A stretch of DNA of 64,000 nt, from contig NZ_JADZLT010000049.1 in NCBI RefSeq assembly GCF_015904235.1, positions 372,001-436,000 on the forward strand. Reading direction: 5' to 3'. The translations under genes and the position numbers were made by a program. Below the pieces are notes generated by a model. It was not told where the DNA came from. It searched no databases and worked only from the letters and a program-made list of their open reading frames with translations. Each line of letters starts with the position of its first letter. Position 1 is the first letter of the stretch. Shown one piece after another: positions 1-10,800 of this stretch. Source of the stretch: Methylobrevis albus. Lineage in GTDB: Bacteria > Pseudomonadota > Alphaproteobacteria > Rhizobiales > Pleomorphomonadaceae.

Positions 1-1077
1 CGCCGGTGCATCGAGGTCGAGGTCTTCCAGCGCCAGTTCGGCGTCGAAGCCGGTCGGGAGCAGCGGCGTCGTCCACGCGGGCAGGACGCCCGCCGGAAGC
101 GCCACGCCGTCGCTGCCCATCGAGATCGCCACCCGCGCATCCGGGATCGCGCCGGGGAAATCGAGACCCAGCCGGATCGACTCCGCGGTGGCGCGGCCGG
201 CCGGCAGCTCGACGACAATGTTCTCTCCGGTAAACACACTCGTGATCTGCCGGAATCCGGGGAGCATGGTGGGCAATTCGGCCTTGAGCGAGACTGCTTC
301 TTCCGCTGTGCCGTCTGTGGCCTCGGCGGACAGTGCCGCTATGATCGGCAGGAAATCGATCGGTCGGAGGACCATGCCAATCGCTTCGAAGTCGTAGCGC
401 AGCGGCGCAAGGCTGAGGGTGTACGCCGGCGAACCGTTTGTCATCATCGTCTGTCGGTATGACGCGACGCCCAATTCGGCCTTGGAATCGAAACCTCCCT
501 CGACGTTGCGGGTGTCCCGGCCGTTGACGACGGTCTCGCTCTCCTCGGTTCGTGACTCCTGCCCGTCCATCTTCTGTTGCGTGGTGGTGCGGTCGACGCG
601 CACCCGGAAGCTCTGGAATCCGCCGAGCTCGGGGTCGAACACCGCATCGGCGCTCTGGCCCTCCGGCCGCCACTCGAAGAAATCCGGCTCCCCGTTCTCG
701 CTGCCGAATTCGACCTTCAGCGACGGGTAGACGAAGTCGGTGACGCGCCAGAGACCGTTCTCGACGGGCATCGTCCGGATCCACGGGTTCTCGTAGACGG
801 TCAGGTTGATGGCGTCGCCGGCGAAGGCGCCGACGATGCGGCCGAGGTCGAGGTCGATCCGGTAGGCATCCCCGTCGGCTCCGACGGTGACATAGCCCTT
901 GTCGAAGGCCGGCTGGCCGACATAGGCGGCGATGTTGCCGGCAAGGGTGCGGGCGCCTTCTGCCGTGGCTTCGGCGGCGAGGGCGGGGACCGCAAGCAGC
1001 GGGCCGGCGAAGAGCGGGGCGGCGAGGGCGGCGGCGGCAACGGATCGCGTGATGAAAAGGCGCTTGTCGACGAACAT
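1..1077 (-). CDS. Exported protein of unknown function, 3' end outside window
   Basis: Reading the minus strand from an ATG at 1075-1077 gives 359 codons without a stop up to the window edge, so the C-terminus is missing. A GGAG ribosome binding site lies about 6 bases before the start. The first ~35 residues (MFVDKRLFITRSVAAAALAA, then a hydrophobic Ala/Leu/Pro stretch ending in AALAAEA) look like a Sec signal peptide, so the protein is probably periplasmic. The rest is soluble, beta-rich in appearance, with repeated statements of hydrophobic/charged alternation and no catalytic motif I can name. It lies upstream of, and on the same strand as, nothing else in the window; the ubiH-like gene ends 147 bases before it. 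I do not recognise the family. The reading frame is well supported by uninterrupted length and start context. Confidence 0.75.
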   Translation of the reverse strand, partial: MFVDKRLFITRSVAAAALAAPLFAGPLLAVPALAAEATAEGARTLAGNIAAYVGQPAFDKGYVTVGADGDAYRIDLDLGRIVGAFAGDAINLTVYENPWIRTMPVENGLWRVTDFVYPSLKVEFGSENGEPDFFEWRPEGQSADAVFDPELGGFQSFRVRVDRTTTQQKMDGQESRTEESETVVNGRDTRNVEGGFDSKAELGVASYRQTMMTNGSPAYTLSLAPLRYDFEAIGMVLRPIDFLPIIAALSAEATDGTAEEAVSLKAELPTMLPGFRQITSVFTGENIVVELPAGRATAESIRLGLDFPGAIPDARVAISMGSDGVALPAGVLPAWTTPLLPTGFDAELALEDLDLDAPA

Positions 1078-1224
1078 GTCGGTCTCCTGCGAAAGCGCGC
1101 GCAAGATAGCACGGCTACAACCCGTCGTTCAGCCCGCGACGCTCCCAAGATTCCGGGGAAGCGGCCGGCCGGGGCCGCGCTTGACCGGCGACACGCCGGG
1201 CGCCGGCGCTGCCGGACGCCGACC

Positions 1225-2478
1225 TCAGAGCCGCTCGCCGCGCATCAGCCGGGGCTGGTCGGCGCCGTCGCCGGCGGCCTGGCGGATGAAGGCGCGTTTC
1301 AGGCCCGGCAGGCGGTCGACGAGGCCGAGGCCGATGTCGCGGACGAGGCGGACCGGGGCGAGGTCGTTGGAGAACAGCCGGTTGAGCACGTCGGTGACGA
1401 CGGCCATCTGCGCCGTGTCGAAGCGGCGCCAGCGCTGGTACTCCTCGAGCACGTCGAGGGAGCCCGGGTCACGGCCGATGCGCAGCGCCTCGACCAGCGT
1501 CTCGGCGAGCGCCGCGACGTCGCGGAAGCCGAGGTTGAGGCCCTGGCCGGCGATCGGGTGGATGCCGTGCGCGGCGTCGCCGACGAGGGCAAAGCGCGGG
1601 CGGACGAAGTCGCGCGCCAGCGTCAGCCCGAGCGGATAGGCGACGCGCGGCCCGACCACCTCGATGCGGCCGAAGCGCAGGCCGAGGCGGCGCTCGAGCT
1701 CGACGTCGAACAGGATCTCGTCGCCGCGCACCAGCTTGTCGGCGACCCCGGTCTTCTCGGTCCACACCAGCGACGAGCGGTTGCCGGTGAGCGGCAGCGT
1801 CGCAAACGGCCCGGCGGGCAGGAAATGCTCCTCGGCGCGGCCCTCGTGCGGCCGCTCGTGGGCGATGGTGGTGACGATGCCGGACTGGCCGTAGCTCCAG
1901 GAAACGGTGCGGATGCCCGACAGCGCGCGCAGGCGCGAGCGGACGCCGTCGGCCGCGATGAGCAGGGAGGCCGCGATGCGGCGGCCGTCGGCGAGCCGCG
2001 CCACTGTGCTGCCGGCGCCGGTCTCGAAGTCGACCACCGAGCCGGGGGCGATCAGCCGGACGCCGGCGGCGACCGCGGCGCGGGCGAGCGCGCCGACCAT
2101 CACCGCGTTCGGCACCATGTGCGCGAAGGGCGCGCCGTCGTCGGTGCGGCCGTCAAAGGTGAGGAACAGCGGCCGGACGGCGTCGTCGAGCCGCGAATCG
2201 GTGATCACCATGTCGAGGATCGGCTGGGCGGCGGGCTCGATCTCGGCCCAGACGCCGAGTTCGCCCAGCATGCGCCGCGCCGCGGCGGCGATCGCCGAGG
2301 CGCGCAGGTCTTTCGCCGCCTCGGCCGGATCGGTCTGCGGCGGGCGGGCGTCGACCAGCGTCACGCCGAGGCCCGGCAGGGCGCTCGCCAGCGCCAGCGC
2401 CAGCGACAGGCCGACGTAGCCGCCGCCGGCGATCAGGACGTCGGTCCGTTCGATATCGGCCCGTGGGTTGTCGGTCAT
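1225..2478 (-). CDS. ubiH: UbiH/UbiF/Coq6-family FAD-dependent monooxygenase (ubiquinone biosynthesis)
   Basis: A 417-residue class A flavoprotein monooxygenase. The N-terminus carries the FAD-binding GGGYVGL loop at residues 18-24, and the second FAD motif, GDAAHGIHPIAGQGLNLG, sits near residues 298-315, the hallmark spacing of the UbiH/UbiF/UbiL/VisC/COQ6 group (usual length about 400). These enzymes hydroxylate the aromatic ring of ubiquinone precursors at the inner membrane using NAD(P)H and O2. It is divergent from tesB, with about 200 bases between the starts. Which ring position it hydroxylates cannot be told from sequence alone, so the symbol is used in the family sense. Alternative: a UbiL- or UbiM-type enzyme of the same family. 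Confidence 0.88.
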   Translation of the reverse strand: MTDNPRADIERTDVLIAGGGYVGLSLALALASALPGLGVTLVDARPPQTDPAEAAKDLRASAIAAAARRMLGELGVWAEIEPAAQPILDMVITDSRLDDAVRPLFLTFDGRTDDGAPFAHMVPNAVMVGALARAAVAAGVRLIAPGSVVDFETGAGSTVARLADGRRIAASLLIAADGVRSRLRALSGIRTVSWSYGQSGIVTTIAHERPHEGRAEEHFLPAGPFATLPLTGNRSSLVWTEKTGVADKLVRGDEILFDVELERRLGLRFGRIEVVGPRVAYPLGLTLARDFVRPRFALVGDAAHGIHPIAGQGLNLGFRDVAALAETLVEALRIGRDPGSLDVLEEYQRWRRFDTAQMAVVTDVLNRLFSNDLAPVRLVRDIGLGLVDRLPGLKRAFIRQAAGDGADQPRLMRGERL

Positions 2479-2679
2479 CGTCCGCGCCCTTCGCTTCCCC
2501 GGTTCGCCCTCGCCGCCCGTCCCCCGTCATCTATCGCACGGCGCACCGCGCGGCCACCAGAGGGGAAACCCGAGGGCGGCCGGCAGACCCGCCGCACGTC
2601 CCGCCGCGCTTGACGGCGGCCGCCGCGGCCGGCCACATGGCCTTGAATCTCCTCGATCCCGCCAGCGCACCGGACGCCC

Positions 2680-3537
2680 ATGACCGACGCCGCCGTCTCC
2701 GTCGCCGCCATCCTCGACCTCGAGCAGATCGAGGCGACGCTGTTTCGCGGCAGCAGCCCGAAGCTCGGCTGGCAGCGGGTGTTCGGCGGCCAGGTGATCG
2801 GGCAGGCGCTCACCGCCGCGAGCCGCACGGTGACGGGGCGGCTGGTGCACTCGCTGCACTGCTATTTCCTGCTGCCCGGCGATCCGGCACTGCCGATCGT
2901 CTACGAGGTCGAGCGGATCCGCGACGGCGGCAGCTTCACCACCCGGCGGGTGGTCGCCGTGCAGCACGGCCGGCCGATCTTCGCGCTCTCTGCCTCGTTC
3001 CAGGCGCCCGAGGCGGGTTTCGAGCATCAGGACGCGATGCCCGACGTCGCGCCGCCGGAAAGCCTGCCCGGCGGCGACCAGCTCAGCGCCGAAATCCTCG
3101 CCCGGGCGCCGGAGCCGATCCGCCGCTACTGGCAGCGGCCGCGGCCGCTGGAGCTGCGCCCCGTCGATCTCGCGAGCTACGTCGACCGCAGCGCGCACCG
3201 GGCGAGCCAAATGATCTGGGTGCGTTCGGCCGCGGCCTTGCCGGACGACCAGGCGCTGCACCGCGCCGTGCTCGCCTATGCCTCCGACATGACGCTGCTC
3301 GACACCTCGCTGCACGCGCACGGCCGCTCGGTGTTCGACAAGGACCTGCAGGTGGCGAGCCTCGACCATGCGATGTGGTTCCACCGCGACGTCGTGGCCG
3401 ACGACTGGCTGCTCTATGTGCAGCACAGCCCGTCGGCCTCCGGCAGCCGCGGCTTCATCCGCGGCTCGCTGTTCGACCGCGCCGGCCGCCTTGTTGCCTC
3501 CGTGGCGCAGGAAGGACTCATTCGTAGGCGTCCGTGA
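2680..3537 (+). CDS. tesB: Acyl-CoA thioesterase II
   Basis: A 285-residue double-hotdog thioesterase, the normal length for TesB, which hydrolyses medium- and long-chain acyl-CoA to free acid and CoA in the cytosol. Visible family features are the start FRGSSPKLGWQRVFGGQVIG, the block HSLHCYFLLPGD, the ASDMTLLDTSL segment with the catalytic Asp, WLLYVQHSPSASGSRGFIRG, and the terminal VASVAQEGLIR with the catalytic Gln. It is followed by amtB on the same strand after 367 bases; tesB also sits beside glnK-amtB in E. coli, so the neighbourhood is an old one. No good Shine-Dalgarno is seen before the ATG, but the start fits family length. Confidence 0.93.
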   Translation: MTDAAVSVAAILDLEQIEATLFRGSSPKLGWQRVFGGQVIGQALTAASRTVTGRLVHSLHCYFLLPGDPALPIVYEVERIRDGGSFTTRRVVAVQHGRPIFALSASFQAPEAGFEHQDAMPDVAPPESLPGGDQLSAEILARAPEPIRRYWQRPRPLELRPVDLASYVDRSAHRASQMIWVRSAAALPDDQALHRAVLAYASDMTLLDTSLHAHGRSVFDKDLQVASLDHAMWFHRDVVADDWLLYVQHSPSASGSRGFIRGSLFDRAGRLVASVAQEGLIRRRP

Positions 3538-3708
3538 CCTGGCGCCTGCGATTTGTGCATCTGTTTTTTAGGCAATCGGCGCTTTTTTGATCAGATCGAT
3601 CATCCGCTGTTGCGATCCCGCGCGTTTGTTGCGCTGCGGTCCGGAAAATGCGGCTCGTGTGCGGCGCGAAAGCCCGATTCTCGCCATGATTCCGCCGCCG
3701 CCCCCGAC

Positions 3709-3726
3709 TTGGCACGAAGATTGTAA
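3709..3726 (+). promoter_or_regulatory. Sigma-54-like promoter upstream of amtB
   Basis: TTGGCACGAAGATTGTAA matches the -24/-12 consensus TGGCACG-N4-TTGC with correct spacing; the one important deviation is T instead of C in the -12 GC. It lies about 180 bases before the amtB start. Nitrogen-regulated amtB/glnK genes are commonly transcribed by RpoN with NtrC, so the position makes sense. I could not find a convincing NtrC site in the 3540-3700 stretch, which otherwise shows only an AT-richer patch near 3550-3600. Confidence 0.55.
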
Positions 3727-3904
3727 CCGGATCGCCGCCATCAGGCGGGATCGAGGGGGGAAGCGGCGGCGTCGCAAGATGCCATGCAGACCGGCGATCG
3801 ACGTCTGGACCTCACGGAGTGAACGGCGGGGGCTGAGCCATAGCCCGCGCGACGGGCATTGAAGAGCAACGACAACCCTCGCGATTTACAGCAAAGGTAC
3901 GTCC

Positions 3905-5275
3905 ATGAGATTCTTGAAGATCGTTTCTGCGGCCGCGACGATGGCGGCACTGGCGGCACTGCCCGCCTTCGGTCAGGAGGCCGCGCCAGAGGTCGCAGCC
4001 GAGGTGGTCGAAGCCGTCGCCGCGGTGCCGAACCCCGGCAACACCACCTGGATGATGATTTCCACCATCCTCGTCCTGTTCATGACCATCCCGGGCCTCG
4101 CGCTGTTCTACGGCGGCCTCGTGCGCGCCAAGAACATGCTGTCGGTGCTGATGCAGGTGCTGATGGTCGCCTCGGTCATGATGATCGTCTGGGTGGTCTA
4201 CGGCTACTCCTTCGCCTTCGGCGGCTCGGAGAGCGCCTTCTTCGGCGGCTTCGGCAAGCTGTTCCTCTCGGGCGTCACGGCCGATTCGACGGCGGCGACC
4301 TTCTCCGATGAGGTCATCCCCGAATACGTGTTCATCGCCTTCCAGATGACGTTCGCGGCGATCACGCCGGCCCTGATCGTCGGCGCCTTCGCCGAGCGCA
4401 TCAAGTTCTCGGCCGTGATCCTGTTCTCGATCCTCTGGGTCACCCTCGTCTACTTCCCGATCGCCCACATGGTCTGGGACGCGAACGGCCTGATCTTCAC
4501 CGGCGCCCACGCGGGCGGCGTTGCGGCGCTCGACTTCGCCGGCGGCACCGTCGTGCACATCAACGCGGGCATCGCGGGCCTCGTCGGCGCCATCGTCGTC
4601 GGCAAGCGCACCGGCTATCCGCGGGACATGATGCCGCCCCACTCGATGACGCTGACCATGGTCGGCGCCGCGATCCTGTGGGTGGGCTGGTTCGGCTTCA
4701 ACGCCGGCTCCAACCTCGAAGCCAACGGCGGCACCACGCTCGCCCTGATCAACACCTTCACCGCCACGGCCGGCGCCGTCGTCGCCTGGGGCATCATCGA
4801 GACCATCGCGCGCGGCAAGGCTTCCGGCCTCGGTGCGGCTTCGGGTGTGGTTGCCGGCCTCGTCGCCGTCACCCCGGCGGCGGGCCTGATCGGCCCGATC
4901 GGCGCCATCGTGCTCGGCGCCATCGCCAGCCTCGGCTGCTACTTCTTCGTCTCGGTCGTGAAGCCGAAGCTCGGCTATGACGACAGCCTCGACGTGTTCG
5001 GCATCCACGGCATCGGTGGCATCATCGGCGCCATCGGCACCGGCGTCTTCACCGCGAGCTCGCTGGGCGGCGTCGGTATCCCCGGGGACGCCTCCATGGG
5101 CGCGCAGGTCTACTCGCAGATCGTCGCCGTGATCATCACCATCGTGTGGTGTGGCGTGGTCAGCTTCATCCTCTTCAAGATCGTCGACGTCGTCGTCGGT
5201 CTGCGCCCGTCCGTCGAGGCCGAGCGCGAGGGTCTGGATCTGTCGAGCCACGGCGAGTCCGCCTACCACAACTGA
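3905..5275 (+). CDS. amtB: Ammonium transporter AmtB with signal peptide
   Basis: A 456-residue Amt/Rh family ammonium channel of the inner membrane. A cleavable signal peptide (MRFLKIVSAAATMAALAALP ... AFGQ) precedes a periplasmic N-terminus and about eleven membrane helices. Family hallmarks seen are GLALFYGGLVRAKNML, the Asp-containing DFAGGTVVHINAGIAGLVGA block with the first pore histidine, and GIHGIGGIIGAIGTG with the second pore histidine. The cytoplasmic tail is short and ends in ESAYHN. AAGG lies 8 bases before the ATG. It is followed by glnK, whose product normally plugs this channel when nitrogen is plentiful; the order amtB-glnK is the reverse of the usual glnK-amtB. Confidence 0.96.
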   Translation: MRFLKIVSAAATMAALAALPAFGQEAAPEVAAEVVEAVAAVPNPGNTTWMMISTILVLFMTIPGLALFYGGLVRAKNMLSVLMQVLMVASVMMIVWVVYGYSFAFGGSESAFFGGFGKLFLSGVTADSTAATFSDEVIPEYVFIAFQMTFAAITPALIVGAFAERIKFSAVILFSILWVTLVYFPIAHMVWDANGLIFTGAHAGGVAALDFAGGTVVHINAGIAGLVGAIVVGKRTGYPRDMMPPHSMTLTMVGAAILWVGWFGFNAGSNLEANGGTTLALINTFTATAGAVVAWGIIETIARGKASGLGAASGVVAGLVAVTPAAGLIGPIGAIVLGAIASLGCYFFVSVVKPKLGYDDSLDVFGIHGIGGIIGAIGTGVFTASSLGGVGIPGDASMGAQVYSQIVAVIITIVWCGVVSFILFKIVDVVVGLRPSVEAEREGLDLSSHGESAYHN

Positions 5276-6008
<733 letters not shown>

Positions 6009-6032
6009 GCCGATTTGCGATCGTCCGTGGAA

Positions 6033-6060
6033 GAGGGGCCGGTTTTCCGGCCCCTTTTTT
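6033..6060 (+). terminator. Rho-independent terminator after glnK
   Basis: GGGGCCGG-TTTT-CCGGCCCC, a perfect 8-bp stem with a four-base loop, followed directly by six T. It starts about 25 bases after the glnK stop and is the clearest intrinsic terminator in the window. Confidence 0.93.
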
Positions 6061-6262
6061 CGTGCCCGGCGGCGATCGGCACCGGGCGACGCCGCCGGGC
6101 GAAAACCGGAGGCCGCCCGCGCCGCAGCGCGTTCGCAACCCGTTGCAGAACCGGAAGAATTTGCATTCCGACCGGGGGGAGCGCCGAAATCGATCGTTAG
6201 GCTTAATGCCCGATTAACCGGGACTGGTTAGCCTTCCGGGCAACGACAGGAGGTGCCGCCGG

Positions 6263-7543
6263 ATGCGGCGCCGTCGCTGCCGGAGCCGGTCGCCCGCGAC
6301 CGGCCCGCCGTCCAGGATCGCCATGACAGCCGCGCCCCCGTCAGTCATCGCCTCGCCGTTCCAGCGCTATGCCGCGCTGATCGCCGGCATGGCGCCCGGC
6401 GCGCCGGCGATCGACCTCACCATCGGCGAGCCGCGCCATGCGGTGCCGGAGTTCGTCGCGCCGGTGCTGGCCGCTGCGAACGCCGATTTCGGGCGCTATC
6501 CGCCGATCCGCGGCACCGACGCTTTTCGTGCCGCCGTCGCCGACTGGCTCGGCCGGCGCTACGGGCTGGCCACGCCGATCGATCCCGCCGCGGGCGTGCT
6601 GCCGCTGAACGGCTCGCGCGACGGATTGTTCTCCGGTGTGATCCACGCGGCCCACCGCGCCGCGGGCCGGCTCGGCGGCCGTCGTCCCGCGGTGCTGATC
6701 CCCAATCCCTTCTATGCCGTCTATGCGGCCGCCGCCGAGATCGCCGGGGCGGAGCCCGTCATGGTGCCGGCGACGGCGGCCGGCGGCCACCTGCCCGATT
6801 TTGCGAGCCTGCCTGCGGACCTGCTCGACCGGACGGTCGCCGCCTTCTACGCCTCACCGGCCAATCCGCAGGGGGCCACCGCCTCGCTCGCCGACTGGAC
6901 CGCTCTCGTCCGCCTCGCCCGGGCGCACGGCTTCATGCTGTTCGCCGACGAGTGCTATTCGGAAATCTGGCGCGGCGCGCCGCCGGCCGGGGCGCTGCAG
7001 GCGGCCGATACGCTCGGCGACGGCTATGCGGGCGTCGTCGCGTTCAACTCGCTTTCCAAGCGCTCCAACCTGCCGGGGCTGCGCTGCGGCTTTGCGGCCG
7101 GGGATCCCGATTTCCTCGCCGACTGGGCGGTGAAGCGCAACGTCTACGGGCCGCAGGTGCCGATCCCGGTGCAGGCGGTCGCCGTCGCGGCCTATGCCGA
7201 CGAGGACCACGTCGCCGAGAACCGCCGGCTCTACGACGCGAAGTTCGTCGCAGCGGCCGAGATTCTGGCGCCGGTGTTGCCGGTCACGGTGCCGCCCGGC
7301 GGCTTCTTCCTGTGGCTCGACGTCGGCGCACTCGGCAGCGGCGAGGCGATCGCGCGCAGGCTCTACGCCGAGGCCGGCGTCAAGGTGCTGCCCGGCGCCT
7401 ATCTTGCGGCAAACGACCCGGTTCACGGCAACCCCGGAGCAGATTACATCCGGGTGGCGATGGTCGAGGACCAGCAGCGGACGGAGGCGGCGCTCGGCCG
7501 CCTCGCCGCCGTCCTCGCATCGGCGAGGGAGACAGCCCGATGA
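6263..7543 (+). CDS. Class I/II aminotransferase, DapC-like
   Basis: A PLP-dependent fold type I aminotransferase of about 426 residues. The start of the conserved part, IDLTIGEPRHAVPEF, then RYGL and VLPLNGSRDGLF, resembles N-succinyl-diaminopimelate aminotransferase (DapC) more than aspartate aminotransferase. The PLP-binding lysine is in NSLSKRSNLPGLRCGF near residue 265, and the substrate-carboxylate arginine region is YIRVAMVED near the end. Start choice: AGGAGGT ends 8 bases before the ATG at 6263, which favours it, but it adds 20 Arg/Ser/Pro-rich residues; an ATG at 6323 with AGGA upstream gives a more typical N-terminus. A lysine/peptidoglycan role is an inference; it could be a general aromatic or aspartate aminotransferase. 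Confidence 0.88.
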   Translation: MRRRRCRSRSPATGPPSRIAMTAAPPSVIASPFQRYAALIAGMAPGAPAIDLTIGEPRHAVPEFVAPVLAAANADFGRYPPIRGTDAFRAAVADWLGRRYGLATPIDPAAGVLPLNGSRDGLFSGVIHAAHRAAGRLGGRRPAVLIPNPFYAVYAAAAEIAGAEPVMVPATAAGGHLPDFASLPADLLDRTVAAFYASPANPQGATASLADWTALVRLARAHGFMLFADECYSEIWRGAPPAGALQAADTLGDGYAGVVAFNSLSKRSNLPGLRCGFAAGDPDFLADWAVKRNVYGPQVPIPVQAVAVAAYADEDHVAENRRLYDAKFVAAAEILAPVLPVTVPPGGFFLWLDVGALGSGEAIARRLYAEAGVKVLPGAYLAANDPVHGNPGADYIRVAMVEDQQRTEAALGRLAAVLASARETAR

Positions 7544-7728
7544 CGACACCCACCCCGAACCGCCAGCCGATCTGGCGGCGGTTCGATCCGCCCATCCTCG
7601 AAGCCTACGCGCCCGGCCGCCGTCCCGACGGCACCGACTTCGGCGCCGAGGACGAAGAAGACGAGGACGACACCGCGGCCGAGCCGGAGGCGAGCCCCGC
7701 GCCCGGCCCGGCCCCGAAGGCGAGCTGA
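7540..7728 (+). CDS. Small acidic protein coupled to the aminotransferase
   Basis: A 62-codon gene whose ATG overlaps the aminotransferase stop (ATGA at 7540-7543), the usual sign of translational coupling. The product starts MTTPTPNRQPIWRRFDPPIL, then has a strongly acidic core (about ten Asp/Glu in a row, interrupted little) and a Pro/Ala tail. It has no signal peptide or membrane segment. I do not recognise a family. The Trp-Arg-Arg-Phe-Asp N-terminus looks like a possible short interaction motif, but that is a guess. The overlap and the unbroken frame make it likely but not certain that it is expressed. Confidence 0.55.
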   Translation: MTTPTPNRQPIWRRFDPPILEAYAPGRRPDGTDFGAEDEEDEDDTAAEPEASPAPGPAPKAS

Positions 7729-7857
7729 CGCCGCGAGCCGGCCCGCGAGGCCGGCCCGGCCGTTCCGCATCCGGTGGATGCGCCGTGCTGAAGACGACCC
7801 GAGTTGTGACCGGCCGCCGGCGTTCCGGCGGCCCCGAAGAGGACGAGACCGGTAAAG

Positions 7858-10800
7858 ATGCGCAGCTCCCGAACGCTTTCCTCGGCCCGGATGCCCGCCG
7901 ACAGCCGCCTGCGGCAGGCGCTGCGCCGCAACGTCGCCGGCGTGGCGGGCCTCGTCATGATCGCCGCCGTCGCGGCGCTCGCCGCCGCGCTTGCGACCTG
8001 GTCGGTCGATGATCCGAGCTGGAGCCACGCGACCGAGCTGCCGGTGCGCAACGCGCTCGGCCCGGCCGGCGCGGTGGTGGCCGACCTGCTGATGCAGCTG
8101 GTCGGGCTGACCTCGGCGGTGTTCCTCTATCCGATCGTGGTGTGGGGCTGGCAGCTCGTCGTCGGGCGCACGGTGAAGGTCGAGCGCCGCCGCATGGTGG
8201 CCTGGGTGCTCGGCACGCTGTGCGGCGCGGGCTTTGCCGGCGCGCTGCCGGTCGCGGCCGGCTGGCCGCTGCCGACCGGGCTCGGCGGCGTGCTCGGCGA
8301 TCTGGTGCTGCAGGTGCCGGCCGCCTTCTCCGGCGGCCTGCTCGAAGGCACCGAGCGTCTCGTGGTCGCCGGCCTGTTCGGCCTCGGCGGCCTCGCGCTG
8401 CTCGCCTATGCCGCCGGCCTCTACGGCACCCGCCGCGAGGTCGACATCGACACGCTGGAGCCGGCCGACGAGGAAATCGAGCGCGACAGCGATGGCTTCG
8501 GCGCGGCGGCGATCGGCGCGGTGTCGCACTGGTGGCTGTCGGCGAAGGCGCGGCTCGGCCGCGGCCGCGCGGCCCCGGACTACGCCTATCCGGGCGAGGA
8601 GGGCTTCGACGAGGCGCCGCCGCCCGAGAAGCGCGGCCGGCTCGGCCGCATGGTGCGCGGCCTGGTGCAGCCCGACGACGGCCTCGACCAGCTCGTTGCG
8701 CCGGTGCCGGTCGCCACGCCGCGGCGGGCGCCGGAGCCCCGTGTCGAGGCCCCGCGGGCCCCGGCGCCGGTGCGCGCGCCGGCCCTCGACGGCGACGGCG
8801 GCCTCGATCGCCGCGCGACGCGCGGCGGCTCGGTGCACGCCGATTATGCCCCGAACCGCAGCCGCGTGGCGGAGCCGGCGATGGCGCCGGTGCCGCAGCG
8901 CGAGCCCGCGCCGGAGTACCGCGCCGAGGCGCCACGCGCCGCGCCGCGGCCGGCGCCGGTGCCGGCCGACGAATATGATCTCGACGACGACCTCGAGGCG
9001 ATCGCCACCGTGCGCCCCGCCGTCCGGGCCGCGGCCGAGCCGCGCGCCGCGCGCCCGGATCCGGTGGCGCCGCGGCCGCGGCCGCTGCGCGGGCCGTTCG
9101 CGTTGCCGCGCACCCCGGCCGCCCCGGCCGGCGGCGCGGCGGAGGCCGAGCCCCGCCTCGATCCGCCGTTCGACCCGCTGTTCGATCCCCCCTTCGGCGA
9201 CGAGGCCGAGCCGGCGGAGGACTTCGCCGACCGGTTCGCCCCGGAGCCGGACGAGGACGACGACTACGATCCCGGCTTCGTGCAGCCGCGCACCGTGGAA
9301 GTGACGCCGCCGCCACGGCCGCTGCGCGGCCCGGCCGCGCCGCGCCCCGCGCCGGTCGCCACTGAGCCGATGGTCGGCCGGGTGACGCCGCCCGCCCCGC
9401 CGCCGCGCCCCGGCAAGCGGCTCGAGGCCGACCGGCAGCCGCCGCTGCCGGTGTTCACCGCCGGCGGCTACCAGTTCCCGCCGCTGCAGCTCCTCGCCGA
9501 GCCGCGGCCGCAGGGCCAGGTCAAGGTGTCGGCCGACGCGCTGGAGCAGAACGCGCGCCTGCTCGAGGGCGTGCTGGAAGATTTCGGCGTCAAGGGCGAG
9601 ATCATCAACGTGCGCCCCGGCCCGGTGGTGACGCTCTATGAGCTCGAGCCCGCGCCGGGCATCAAGTCGAGCCGCGTCATCGGCCTCGCCGACGACATCG
9701 CCCGCTCGATGAGCGCGATCGCCGCCCGCGTCGCGGTGATCCCGGGCAAGAACGCCATCGGCATCGAGCTGCCGAACCAGCGCCGCGAGACCGTCTACTT
9801 GCGCGAACTCGTCGCCAGCGAGGACTTCGAGCGCTCCAAGGCGCGCCTCGCGCTCTGCCTCGGCAAGACGATCGGCGGCGAGCCGGTGATCGTCGACCTC
9901 GCCCGCACGCCGCACATGCTGGTCGCCGGCACCACCGGTTCGGGCAAGTCGGTGTCGATCAACACGATGATCCTGTCGCTGCTCTACCGGCTGACGCCGG
10001 ACCAGTGCCGGCTGATCATGATCGACCCGAAGATGCTGGAGCTCTCGGTCTACGACGGAATCCCGCATCTTTTGACGCCGGTGGTCACCGACCCGAAAAA
10101 GGCGGTGGTGGCGCTGAAGTGGACGGTCCGCGAGATGGAGGACCGCTACAAGAAGATGTCGAAGCTCGGCGTGCGCAACATCGAGGGCTTCAACGCTCGC
10201 CTCGCGCAGGCGCTGGAAAAGGGCGAGAGCATCTCGCGCACCGTGCAGACGGGCTTCGACCGCGAGACCGGCGAGCCGATCTTCGAGACGGAAGAGTTCG
10301 ACCTGCAGCCGATGCCGTTCATCGTGGTGCTGATCGACGAGATGGCCGACCTGATGATGGTCGCCGGCAAGGAGATCGAGGGCACGGTGCAGCGGCTCGC
10401 CCAGATGGCGCGCGCCGCCGGCATCCACGTCATCATGGCGACGCAGCGTCCTTCGGTCGACGTCATCACCGGCACGATCAAGGCGAACTTCCCGACGCGC
10501 GTCTCCTTCCAGGTCACCTCGCGCATCGACAGCCGCACCATCCTCGGCGAGCAGGGCGCCGAGCAGCTGCTCGGCCAGGGCGACATGCTCTACATGGCCG
10601 GCGGCGGTCGCATCCAGCGCGTGCACGGCCCGTTCGTCGCCGACGAGGAGGTCGAGCAGATCGTCGCGCACCTGAAGACCCAAGGCACGCCCGACTACCT
10701 CGACGCGATCACCGCCGACGAGGACGAGAGCCCCTACGACGAGGGCGGCGGGGCTGCCGGCGGCGGCGAGGTCGGCGAGGGCGCCGATCTCTACGACCAG

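Noticed and set aside
577..2613. Long plus-strand ORF opposite the ubiH-like gene and the exported protein
   Set aside because: Composition is Arg/Gly/Asp/Glu-rich with no family signature; it spans two real minus-strand genes and is an artefact of the high GC content.
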